The notes under the pieces: generated by a model | The model's database searches: none | The model's input: the letters and a program-made list of their open reading frames with translations, nothing else | What the model was told of the DNA's origin: nothing | Shown: in pieces, positions 26,672 to 35,020 of the stretch | How positions within the stretch are numbered: position 1 is the first letter of the stretch | How the letters are laid out: each line of letters starts with the position of its first letter | Assembly: GCA_014804695.1 (NCBI GenBank) | Contig: JAAUZJ010000004.1 | Span: forward strand, 10,116-74,115 | Reading direction: 5' to 3' | From: Lachnospiraceae bacterium | Lineage (GTDB): Bacteria > Bacillota > Clostridia > Lachnospirales > Lachnospiraceae | Length of the DNA: 64,000 bases | Program-made: the position numbers and the translations under genes

Positions 26672-27103
26672 ATGAAACAGGACGATATCACAATTTTGAG
26701 GGAAATTCAGAAGAATACGCAGATGGCGATGAGCACCATAGATACACTCTTAGATAAGACAGAGGACAGTGAGTTTACTATGAGTCTTGCTAAGCAGTCG
26801 CTTGGGTATGCAAAGATTCATAATGATGCGGTAGAAAAACTGGTGGAGGAGCAGAGCGGAACATACAGGACTAATCAGATTGCGGATATTATGCTGCGTG
26901 GAAGTGTGCATATGGGAACTTTGACAAATGTAAGTACGAGTCATCTGGCAGATATGATGATTCAGGGAAGTAATAGAGGGCTGACAAGTATGTATAAGGC
27001 TGTCAAGCATAATGCAATGGCACAGGATATGTCGGTGGAACTTGCAAGAGAGCTTATGGACTTTGAGGAGAAGTGCATTGAAAAAATGAAGGAGTATCTA
27101 TAG
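26672..27103 (+). CDS. Uncharacterised helical protein
   Basis: This 143-residue soluble protein is predicted from its residue pattern to be almost wholly alpha-helical, with heptad-like stretches (ILREIQKNTQMAMSTIDTLL) and a repeated-looking DIMLRGSVHMGTL / DMMIQGSNRGLTSM pair near residues 72-106. There is no signal peptide. AGGAGG precedes ATG 26672. I do not recognise a family. It is encoded alone between a terminator and the gdhA promoter. Confidence 0.7.
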   Translation: MKQDDITILREIQKNTQMAMSTIDTLLDKTEDSEFTMSLAKQSLGYAKIHNDAVEKLVEEQSGTYRTNQIADIMLRGSVHMGTLTNVSTSHLADMMIQGSNRGLTSMYKAVKHNAMAQDMSVELARELMDFEEKCIEKMKEYL

Positions 27104-27112
27104 GAAATAACA

Positions 27113-27141
27113 TTGACAATTGTATACAATAATACTATAAT
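27113..27141 (+). promoter_or_regulatory. Consensus sigma-A promoter of gdhA
   Basis: TTGACA (27113-27118) and TATAAT (27136-27141), both perfect, are 17 bp apart, 39 bp from the gdhA start. The spacer contains TTGTATACAA, a perfect 10-bp palindrome that could be an operator. Confidence 0.88.
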
Positions 27142-27164
27142 AAAGGTATCTATATTTTAACTAA

Positions 27165-28514
<1,350 letters not shown>

Positions 28515-28545
28515 AAAAGATTAAAATAAAAATTGATAAAGAAAG

Positions 28546-28577
28546 GGCTCGGAAATGTTGAACTTCCGAGCCTTTTT
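28546..28577. terminator. Bidirectional terminator between gdhA and the channel gene
   Basis: GGCTCGGAA and TTCCGAGCC form a 9-bp stem with T-runs on both sides (AAAG upstream, TTTTT downstream). It serves gdhA on the plus strand and may serve the convergent channel gene. Confidence 0.85.
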
Positions 28578-28607
28578 GCCTTTAGTGTTAATAGCAAAAG
28601 TAATAGC

Positions 28608-29309
28608 CTAATTGTTTTCAATTTCATCTTGATATCCAGATATTATTATTCCGGAAGGAAGAGCGACAACTGCGATTCCTAAAAATGATGAAATCATACT
28701 TATTATTCTTCCTATATCAGAAGTAGGATATATATCACCATAACCAACAGTAGTCAAAGAAACAGTTGCCCAGTAAATTGCGCGGAAGAAGTATCCAAAA
28801 GTTTCTGGTTCTATTTGAAAAACTATTAACGCAGTAATAAATATGTATGATAATGCCAACATACCAACAGTAGCCAAAGCATCTTTCTTTTTTAAAAGTA
28901 CATTCATTATTATCTGTATATTTTTTGAGTATCTAAAAAACTTAAAAATGCGTAATGTTTTGAAAAGACGAAATACACGAAAAACTCTAAAAGCATAGTT
29001 TAAATTTGTGACAGAAGGCAAAATTGATAATATGTCTATAATCGCCATAGGCCGAAGTGGATAAAGTATAAAAGGAGTAATTCCTGTCTTGCTTGATGAA
29101 TAGTCGGCAGTAATGAGACGGAAAATATAGTCTATAATAAATATGATGACAGTTATCCTATCAATAATATTGAAAACATTATTTTGATTTACGAAGCATA
29201 AAGGAATGATGCTTAATATAATGGAAATCATCATAAAAGCATCATATATTTTACTTATTTTGTCACCATCTTCGGCTTTTTCTATTATTTCATAAATTCT
29301 TTTTCTCAT
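28608..29309 (-). CDS. Voltage-gated-type potassium channel
   Basis: The 233-residue protein has six membrane segments. S4 is rich in regularly spaced positive residues (FRVFRVFRLFKTLRIFKFFR). The pore loop has the potassium selectivity filter TTVGYGD. The layout is that of a single-subunit voltage-gated ion channel of the tetrameric class. The first ATG is at 29309; the frame is open to a TTG at 29321. No clear ribosome site is visible. It is the first gene of the A+T-rich block after gdhA, convergent with gdhA. Confidence 0.9.
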   Translation of the reverse strand: MRKRIYEIIEKAEDGDKISKIYDAFMMISIILSIIPLCFVNQNNVFNIIDRITVIIFIIDYIFRLITADYSSSKTGITPFILYPLRPMAIIDILSILPSVTNLNYAFRVFRVFRLFKTLRIFKFFRYSKNIQIIMNVLLKKKDALATVGMLALSYIFITALIVFQIEPETFGYFFRAIYWATVSLTTVGYGDIYPTSDIGRIISMISSFLGIAVVALPSGIIISGYQDEIENN

Positions 29310-29452
29310 GTTATATACCAATTACTAATTTATGTATATTTCTTATAATATAAATTCTTCATATGTACTTATAAGCATAATAATAAGAGTTGATTAATAA
29401 ACCCATTATATTGGATTGGGTATAAGGTGTAAAGTATATTCAGGTATACAAG

Positions 29453-29770
29453 CTATTTTAAAGAAGGTATATTTCTTTTTTTCCACATCAAATATTCTTC
29501 ATAATCTTTTAATTCTGCAAGTTCTTTTTTAGTAAAATTTTGTAACCGCTTATGTTGAACATAAGCGGGATCAATATCTGATAACCCTAATAAATAGTCA
29601 GATGATACATGATAAAGACGGCATATATGGACAAGCGTCTCATGAGGAGGTGAACTTTTTTCCTGTTCCCAGCTCCGGACTGTTGATACTGTAACATTTA
29701 GTTTTTGTGCTAAATCAGTCTGCTTATCACCATGGTCTTTTCGAATTTCAGCAAGTCGTTCTCCAATCAT
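29453..29770 (-). CDS. XRE-family transcriptional regulator
   Basis: The 105-residue protein has a Cro/C1-type helix-turn-helix at residues about 5-60 (KQTDLAQKLNVTVSTVRSWEQEKSSP, then YLLGLSD) and a charged helical tail. GGAGGGAT precedes the start. It is transcribed away from the HAD-PlsC and PBECR4 genes, with palindromes in its upstream region. It probably regulates itself and perhaps the neighbouring accessory genes. Confidence 0.85.
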   Translation of the reverse strand: MIGERLAEIRKDHGDKQTDLAQKLNVTVSTVRSWEQEKSSPPHETLVHICRLYHVSSDYLLGLSDIDPAYVQHKRLQNFTKKELAELKDYEEYLMWKKRNIPSLK

Positions 29771-29781
29771 TTTATCCCTCC

Positions 29782-29856
29782 TACTATATAGTATAGATAA
29801 ATATAGTAGTTACCGATAAAAGTAATATTATTCTTGTCACAAATATACTTTTGTGA
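29782..29856. promoter_or_regulatory. Candidate operator palindromes upstream of the XRE gene
   Basis: TACTATATAGTA (29782-29793) is a perfect 12-bp palindrome directly upstream of the XRE ribosome site. TCACAA (29837-29842) and TTGTGA (29851-29856) form a second inverted repeat with an 8-bp spacer. Their position suits autoregulation by the XRE protein. Confidence 0.45.
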
Positions 29857-29948
29857 TATCATTTATATTACTAAAATGATAATGTGGGAAGAATTATATT
29901 AGTAATATGAAATAAGGCATTAGTTTGAAATGCAGAAGTGAAGGATAT

Positions 29949-30127
29949 GAGTATTCATTTTTGGATTACAAAAACAGGATATTAAATCTTCGTGCAGCTG
30001 AAAAAGGTGCGAGAGAAAAAAGGAGCACGCAGCTTTAAAGGTTGACAAAGAGGCAGAAAAAAGATGGGGAAGAGCTGAAGAGAATGCACGAAGAGAGGTG
30101 GATAGATTAGAGCAAGCTATAAGATAA
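29949..30127 (+). pseudogene. Decayed coding remnant in the gap before the HAD-PlsC gene
   Basis: Within the 477-bp gap 29771-30247, two overlapping frames encode charged helical peptides: SFLDYKNRILNLRAAEKG, then after a frame change DKEAEKRWGRAEENARREV and DRLEQAIR-stop. Neither has a good start, and they look like parts of one coiled-coil protein broken by a frameshift. The parent family is not recognised. The rest of the gap shows only A+T-rich sequence. Confidence 0.35.
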
Positions 30128-30247
30128 TGCGACGAAAAATATAGGATTAACTTATAGAAATGTCCAGATAAATCCGTCGTATGAAGTTTTTGAATCTGTT
30201 AAAAAATTAACATACAAAAATATATATGTAAATAGGAATTGAAACAA

Positions 30248-31627
30248 ATGAAAATTGCAGTTTTTGATATTGATGATACAATCACTTTTGAAACAAATTT
30301 TATAGAGAAATATGCCCCCATTTTTTTGAGAAAAAACGGATATGCGACAGAGCAGATAAATATATCAGGTTATAGACTACATGAAATATATGGATTAAAA
30401 GAACAGTTAGTAAACAGGGGAATGTCGTCTCAAGAAGCAGAGGTAAAAGCAGAGGATATTACAAGCAAGTTTTGGAATAAGTATTTTTTAAAATATAATA
30501 AGACAAAAGTCCGACAAGGTGTTGCGAATGTGATACATATTCTGCGACAATATGGTTATGAAATACATTTTGTTTCATTAAGAGGGAAAAGTACGGGTGT
30601 AAGGGAATCTCGTGTCAATAAATTTATAAGTACTTGTCTTGTTCTCAACATTACAAAACATATGTTAAAAAGGAATAAAATTTATTATGACAAACTGACA
30701 TTGGTAAAAACAGAAGAAGATAAACTGGAATATATCAAATTCTATAGTCCGCATATTGTTTTTGAAGATCAAGTTTCTATTCTTAATGCGATTGGCAAAG
30801 ACATTAAAAAGTGTTGTATTTTAGCAGATCACAATATGCATAAGACTTTACCCGAAGGAACAATTACTATTTCCGATTATAAAGAAATCGCCGAGGATAT
30901 AGAATCAATAATTGATAAAGATATTATAAGCAAAGGCGGCAAAGATACAAAAACAATACATATCGATCGTCTACAATTTATTGTAAAGAGTATCAGTAAA
31001 TGGTATTTTTTTATCAGATTTAAGCCGATTATTTGTGGTAGAAATAATATACCAAAAAGGAATGCAATTATATTTGCAGGCAATCATCGTCATAATTTAG
31101 ATCCGATTATGGTTTCGTTGTCATCAGGAAGATCTATTCATTGGGCCGCCCTATTGCGTTTGTTCCAAGGTAAAGAGTCTTTGTTTCATTCGGATTCAGT
31201 GAAAATACAACGTGAACTGTCAGCGAAATTTATTATGGCAATGGGAGCACTTCCTATAGCACGTCCAACGGATGAAAACTATTTAAAAATAAATATAAAG
31301 ACAATAATGCAATTGAAAGATTTGCTGAATATGGAAGCAGCAATTGGTTTTTTCCCAGAGGGAACGATTAACAGAAAACCGGAGGAAATTAATGTATTGC
31401 CGTTAAAGTCTGATATGGTATTTACTATGGCGAAAAAAACAGATAGTTATATTCAGCCATTTTCTATTGTTTGGATACCAAGAGACATTGGATTAAAGAA
31501 CCGACTGATTATCAGATATTCCAAACCGATTAATACATACAACAGAAGTATCGAAGAGGTAAGGGAAATATGGCAGGAAGCAGTAGATGAAGGGATTCTA
31601 CATTCGATAGAAATGTATGGTTTATAA
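30248..31627 (+). CDS. HAD-like domain fused to a PlsC-type acyltransferase
   Basis: The 459-residue protein has two enzyme parts. Residues about 1-225 look like a HAD-type phosphatase: FDIDDT at 6-11, then a cap-like region and a VFEDQVS/ILADHN region. Residues about 240-455 are a 1-acyl-glycerol-3-phosphate acyltransferase (PlsC-like): NHRHNLD at about 279-285 is the catalytic NHx4D motif and FPEGT at about 369-373 is the second block. The combination suggests phospholipid or glycolipid remodelling in which one part removes phosphate and the other acylates. ATG 30248 follows AGGAA. It is A+T-rich and isolated; the substrate is unknown. Confidence 0.8.
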   Translation: MKIAVFDIDDTITFETNFIEKYAPIFLRKNGYATEQINISGYRLHEIYGLKEQLVNRGMSSQEAEVKAEDITSKFWNKYFLKYNKTKVRQGVANVIHILRQYGYEIHFVSLRGKSTGVRESRVNKFISTCLVLNITKHMLKRNKIYYDKLTLVKTEEDKLEYIKFYSPHIVFEDQVSILNAIGKDIKKCCILADHNMHKTLPEGTITISDYKEIAEDIESIIDKDIISKGGKDTKTIHIDRLQFIVKSISKWYFFIRFKPIICGRNNIPKRNAIIFAGNHRHNLDPIMVSLSSGRSIHWAALLRLFQGKESLFHSDSVKIQRELSAKFIMAMGALPIARPTDENYLKINIKTIMQLKDLLNMEAAIGFFPEGTINRKPEEINVLPLKSDMVFTMAKKTDSYIQPFSIVWIPRDIGLKNRLIIRYSKPINTYNRSIEEVREIWQEAVDEGILHSIEMYGL

Positions 31628-31671
31628 AATAAGTTATAGAGAGAATTACGCTATAATCTAATAAATTTTCC

Positions 31672-31700
31672 TTGACATAAAAAATACTGTTTCATATAAT
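31672..31700 (+). promoter_or_regulatory. Consensus promoter of the tandem-repeat RNA
   Basis: TTGACA (31672-31677) and TATAAT (31695-31700) are both perfect and 17 bp apart. Transcription should start near 31707. Confidence 0.88.
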
Positions 31701-31706
31701 AATAGT

Positions 31707-31905
31707 AACAAGGCAGATACGTCTGTCTGGGTGTGCTGACACCATAAAAATCTGACATATATGCCGTATATGGTAGGACGGACAGTTGGGGAGCAACAGA
31801 AAAACTCCACAAGTAAGCCGCATATGGTAGGGCGGACAGTTGGCAGACAACAGAAAAATCAGCATATTATTAAAAGAAAAGGTTGTCCATTAGGACAGCC
31901 TTTTT
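31707..31905 (+). ncRNA. Tandem-repeat structured RNA upstream of a PBECR4 gene, candidate RNA antitoxin
   Basis: About 200 nt between a consensus promoter and an intrinsic terminator. Units spaced 50-54 nt carry a first hairpin (CAGA/TCTG, CCGT/ACGG, CCGC/GCGG), then a second hairpin (GGTGT/ACACC, GTTG/CAAC, GTTG/CAAC), then an A-run. The last two units share the loop ATATGGTAGG, and their first stems differ by a compensated pair (T-A to C-G). Each second-hairpin loop has a 4-5-nt complement in one of the three downstream tails (GCTGA 31735 with TCAGC 31859; GGAG 31790 with CTCC 31805; CAGA 31844 with TCTG 31751). The layout matches type III antitoxins such as ToxI. Confidence 0.65.
31881..31905 (+). 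terminator. Intrinsic terminator between the repeat RNA and the PBECR4 gene
   Basis: GGTTGTCC and GGACAGCC pair around ATTA (one G-T pair), followed by five T. The downstream gene can only be expressed by read-through, as in known type III loci. Confidence 0.85.
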
Positions 31906-31924
31906 GTGACTATATGAGGTTTGA

Positions 31925-32680
31925 ATGAAAAATTACAGTAAAGAGCAAGTATTAAAAATAATGACAAGTGTGTCGGAAAAGTATGAGGAAAAATTAAAAG
32001 ACAAGCATTTTTTAATTGTATATCAAGAAAATATAAATATTAGAACTGTGCAGGTAGGTTTTCGTGATTTTAACTATCTTCATATGACTGGTGTAAAAAG
32101 TGCTTTGTCCGCTCCACGTTTTTATGAGAAGTGTATTAATAAGAAATTGAAAACAACAGAATTTGAATTAGATGTGAAAGGAAATGCCCACAGAAAGCTT
32201 ATGGTACTTCCATATCTTCCAGATTTACTATATAACAACTGCATGATTGGAGATTTTATTAACAGTGGAATTTGCATTAAGGCAGATTATTTTGTTGGAA
32301 ATACGAAAGCAGTATTAAGTGTAGGGTTTCGCACTGGAAAAAGCGTAGACTTTCCTGTAACACTATACAATGAAGATATACGGAAATTGACGCAGCCAAC
32401 TTGCAAAGTATTGGCAATTTTCCGAAAAGAATATAAAGAGAAATATTATATGAAATGTACATATTTGTCTAAAGGTCAGGATATCAATAAATTATTGCTT
32501 TTAGAAGAAGTGAACAAGCTAATACGGGTAGATGATGATATTGAAGTATTAGATAGCAATAACGAGAAAGTTGTTCCGGAAGTACCGCCGGAGCCGGATG
32601 AGATACGAGCTATTGAGAGGGCTAATAGAAGCATAGCAGAAAACGGAACCATCCCTCATGAGGCGATAAACTGGGATTAA
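31925..32680 (+). CDS. PBECR4-domain protein (putative BECR-fold nuclease, candidate toxin)
   Basis: The 251-residue protein matches from memory the PBECR4 family (phage-Barnase-EndoU-ColicinE5/D-RelE-like nuclease): FNYLHMTGV at about 49-57, FYEKCINKKL at 67-76, MIGDF at 107-111, GNTKAVLSVGF at 125-135. This fold includes RNA-cleaving toxins. No catalytic residue is proven here. A C-terminal tail (about 215-251, PPEPDEIRAIERANRSIAEN) resembles short tails on toxin-antitoxin proteins. GAGGT lies 5 bases before ATG 31925. The gene follows a promoter, tandem-repeat RNA and terminator, the gene order of type III toxin-antitoxin systems. Confidence 0.7.
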   Translation: MKNYSKEQVLKIMTSVSEKYEEKLKDKHFLIVYQENINIRTVQVGFRDFNYLHMTGVKSALSAPRFYEKCINKKLKTTEFELDVKGNAHRKLMVLPYLPDLLYNNCMIGDFINSGICIKADYFVGNTKAVLSVGFRTGKSVDFPVTLYNEDIRKLTQPTCKVLAIFRKEYKEKYYMKCTYLSKGQDINKLLLLEEVNKLIRVDDDIEVLDSNNEKVVPEVPPEPDEIRAIERANRSIAENGTIPHEAINWD

Positions 32681-32823
32681 TATCATTGCGTCATAAAACA
32701 CGTTGCAGCGATAAGGATTTGTTATATTTATATAATTGAAGTAAACCGAAATTATCAGACAATCACTATATACACACGGTATACAACCAACCTCAAAACC
32801 CCAGTAAATTTGCAGAACCCTCA

Positions 32824-32856
32824 GAAGCGGCTATGAAAGCACAGGGAATTGTGTGA
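32824..32856 (+). pseudogene. Remnant of a gdhA 3' end
   Basis: The stretch encodes [14 protein letters not shown], matching the gdhA C-terminus [13 protein letters not shown]. Over the final 27 nt, 23 bases match gdhA and all differences are synonymous or a stop swap (TAA to TGA). Upstream similarity fades. It lies 4.3 kb after the real gdhA end, at the far side of the A+T-rich accessory block. The surrounding 230 bp (32681-32909) contain no gene. Confidence 0.7.
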
Positions 32857-32885
32857 TCAAAAGTATCTAAGATAATAAATAATCT

Positions 32886-32924
32886 AAAAAAGTCCTGTAA
32901 ACATTAAGTTTATAGGACTTTTTT
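32886..32924. terminator. Bidirectional terminator
   Basis: AGTCCT(G)TAAA pairs with TTTAT-AGGACT, with A-runs before and T-runs after. It terminates the plus-strand block and the convergent minus-strand membrane protein gene, whose last codons overlap the stem. Confidence 0.85.
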
Positions 32925-34838
32925 AGAGGTTGTTATAGCTTCCGATATATGTGCAAGCCGCACCGTCATCGGCAACAGCAGTGGCATGGACAGAATGATC
33001 GGATATAAATATCTGAATCCGTAGTGTCCGTTGCATGGTCCCGACAGACAACATACCAATACGATCATACATGGGATCATAAGGAAAGCGACGGCGCTCT
33101 TACTTTTTTTCCTGAGAGCATAGAAAAACAGTAAGATCAGTGTCCATGTATATGCGGACGGAAGCATCAATATAGCAATCGGCAGAAAGTTCGCCAAGCA
33201 GTCTTCGATGTGTTCATACGCGTTTCGGTAAGTATCTAAAGATTCCGGATAATAAAAACGCATTCCGAGCGGGGCAATCTGTTCGTTTATGGTGTCCATG
33301 GCGGAGATGGAATTTTCGAAGGAAAAATTGTGGAGCGTATATCCTAAGGGATAAAAATAAGAATAATAATTATTCATAGTAGCCTGTATATAAGTTCCGG
33401 GATGTTTTCCAAGCATTTCAAACCATACCTTGAAATACAGAATCAGATCTTCTTTCGAAGCGTCTTCCTTATAAGAACTTTTTACGCTGTCGGACAAGTT
33501 CACGTTATATCTTGTTGCAAGCGTGGGATAGTCCAGTATATTGTTTATTGCCTGTTTCTGATCTTCTGTGATTTCTTCTTCATGATATTTTACATACCTT
33601 GCCGTTTGCTGGAAGGGAATGGAAAACATTTCCCTGATACTGCCTCGGGTAACGCTGCAAAGAGACAGGATTGCGGAGTATAGGATACTGAAACACAGAA
33701 CACCGATTATAAACCGCAGCGCCGTTTTCCTGAACTTTTTGTAAAAAAATGCAATGATCAGAAACGACAGAAGGAATATATATTTGGCGTCATTACGAAA
33801 TAAAAGCATACTAAGAGCCGACAGGAATAATTCGGCATAAAGTTTTCTGCTTATTTCTCCCAGATACAGAAAATACAGAGCAATCAGTAAGTACAGTAAA
33901 AAGGCAGAGTAGAGAATGTCCTTTGTGACCATAAACATATATCCTTGTATGATTGGTAAAATAATGAAATACAACAATACAAAAAACGCATAGAATACCG
34001 ATACACGAAGTTTTTCCATCAATATTTTTACAGCATAGGAAACAGATGTCAAAACGCAGAGACATTGCAAAGCCGCATATAGAAAAATACCCACGTTTGC
34101 GGAATGAAAAAGACGGCTGCCTGTAACTAAGCATAAGTGAATAAGGAGTGTATGCACAGGCGGATGATGTGTGTTCAGAAACACGGTATCCGAAACCATA
34201 TGTCCTTCCAGATATTCAGGTACGACAATACCGAGTTCGCTGTATGCCTGGATTATTTGAACTCTTGAATCATGCATGATAAATGAAGCAGGATAGGAAG
34301 CGATGGCACAAGGAAGATAAACAATAAACAAGGATACAAAAGCCGTTGTGAACGGTTTTTGGCGCAATGTTTCCAAATACCAACGTAAAGGTGCAAATCT
34401 TATATCGGCTGTGCTTTTGACAGAGACCTTTACAGGAAAATCCATGCAGCTATATATCCATGAGATCATATAATAAAAGAAAAAAAAGTAACCGACTGAC
34501 ATGGCAGTTGTTTTACCCAGCTGACCGATATCGGAACTTACTGCCAGATTCCAGCTGCTGTCATGCAGAAAGGAGTATCCGAATATCATAAAAAATGTAA
34601 AAAGCACGGCAGGAGCGGCTGTATAGAACTTGCTGTATTTCCGGCGCCCGGCTGAAATATTATCGATATAATGATAGAATATTGCCAGAATCAATACCAA
34701 AAAAAGATAGACGACAGCATAAAACAGGTTAAGCACAGGCGTTTTCGAAAAAATCTCCAGCCTCAAAAAGCAGCAAAGAACTGAAAATGCCGCAAATACG
34801 ATAGATTTTATATTTAACTTTTGGATGATGGTCTGCAT
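32910..34838 (-). CDS. DUF6020-type polytopic membrane protein
   Basis: The 642-residue protein has about 13 hydrophobic segments. A long external-looking loop after segment 5 contains MHDSRVQIIQAYSELGI and NTHHPPVHTLLIH, a layout recalling GT-C glycosyltransferases, which place acidic residues in the first loops and use lipid-linked sugar donors. It matches the DUF6020 family, found in Lachnospiraceae near cell-surface glycan genes; none are adjacent here. Base use returns to that of the core genome. The enzyme activity is inferred from topology only. Confidence 0.7.
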   Translation of the reverse strand: MQTIIQKLNIKSIVFAAFSVLCCFLRLEIFSKTPVLNLFYAVVYLFLVLILAIFYHYIDNISAGRRKYSKFYTAAPAVLFTFFMIFGYSFLHDSSWNLAVSSDIGQLGKTTAMSVGYFFFFYYMISWIYSCMDFPVKVSVKSTADIRFAPLRWYLETLRQKPFTTAFVSLFIVYLPCAIASYPASFIMHDSRVQIIQAYSELGIVVPEYLEGHMVSDTVFLNTHHPPVHTLLIHLCLVTGSRLFHSANVGIFLYAALQCLCVLTSVSYAVKILMEKLRVSVFYAFFVLLYFIILPIIQGYMFMVTKDILYSAFLLYLLIALYFLYLGEISRKLYAELFLSALSMLLFRNDAKYIFLLSFLIIAFFYKKFRKTALRFIIGVLCFSILYSAILSLCSVTRGSIREMFSIPFQQTARYVKYHEEEITEDQKQAINNILDYPTLATRYNVNLSDSVKSSYKEDASKEDLILYFKVWFEMLGKHPGTYIQATMNNYYSYFYPLGYTLHNFSFENSISAMDTINEQIAPLGMRFYYPESLDTYRNAYEHIEDCLANFLPIAILMLPSAYTWTLILLFFYALRKKSKSAVAFLMIPCMIVLVCCLSGPCNGHYGFRYLYPIILSMPLLLPMTVRLAHISEAITTSKKVL

Positions 34839-34967
34839 ATATGATATGGTTCCTTTGTTTTTATGAGCATATTTATCCTTGTGCCCGGCGGGCAGCCTTA
34901 ATTTATTATACTATGAAGGGTTGGTTTTGCAAAGCTTATTTATGTTATAGCCAAATCCCACAAATAT

Positions 34968-34976
34968 TGTTATAAT
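34968..34976 (+). promoter_or_regulatory. Extended -10 promoter for the DHH/TIR operon
   Basis: TGTTATAAT is a perfect extended -10 element, 44 bp before the next start codon. No good -35 is seen. Confidence 0.5.
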
Positions 34977-35020
34977 TAGCATATCTAACACATTTTACAA
35001 AGGAAATTGGGGGAAATTCA

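Noticed and set aside
31707-31905. The tandem hairpins as a riboswitch, for example guanidine-II (mini-ykkC)
   Set aside because: The conserved loop is ATATGGTAGG, not the ACGR tetraloop of guanidine-II, and I recognise no other riboswitch core. The following gene is nuclease-like and not a transporter or enzyme typical of riboswitch control.
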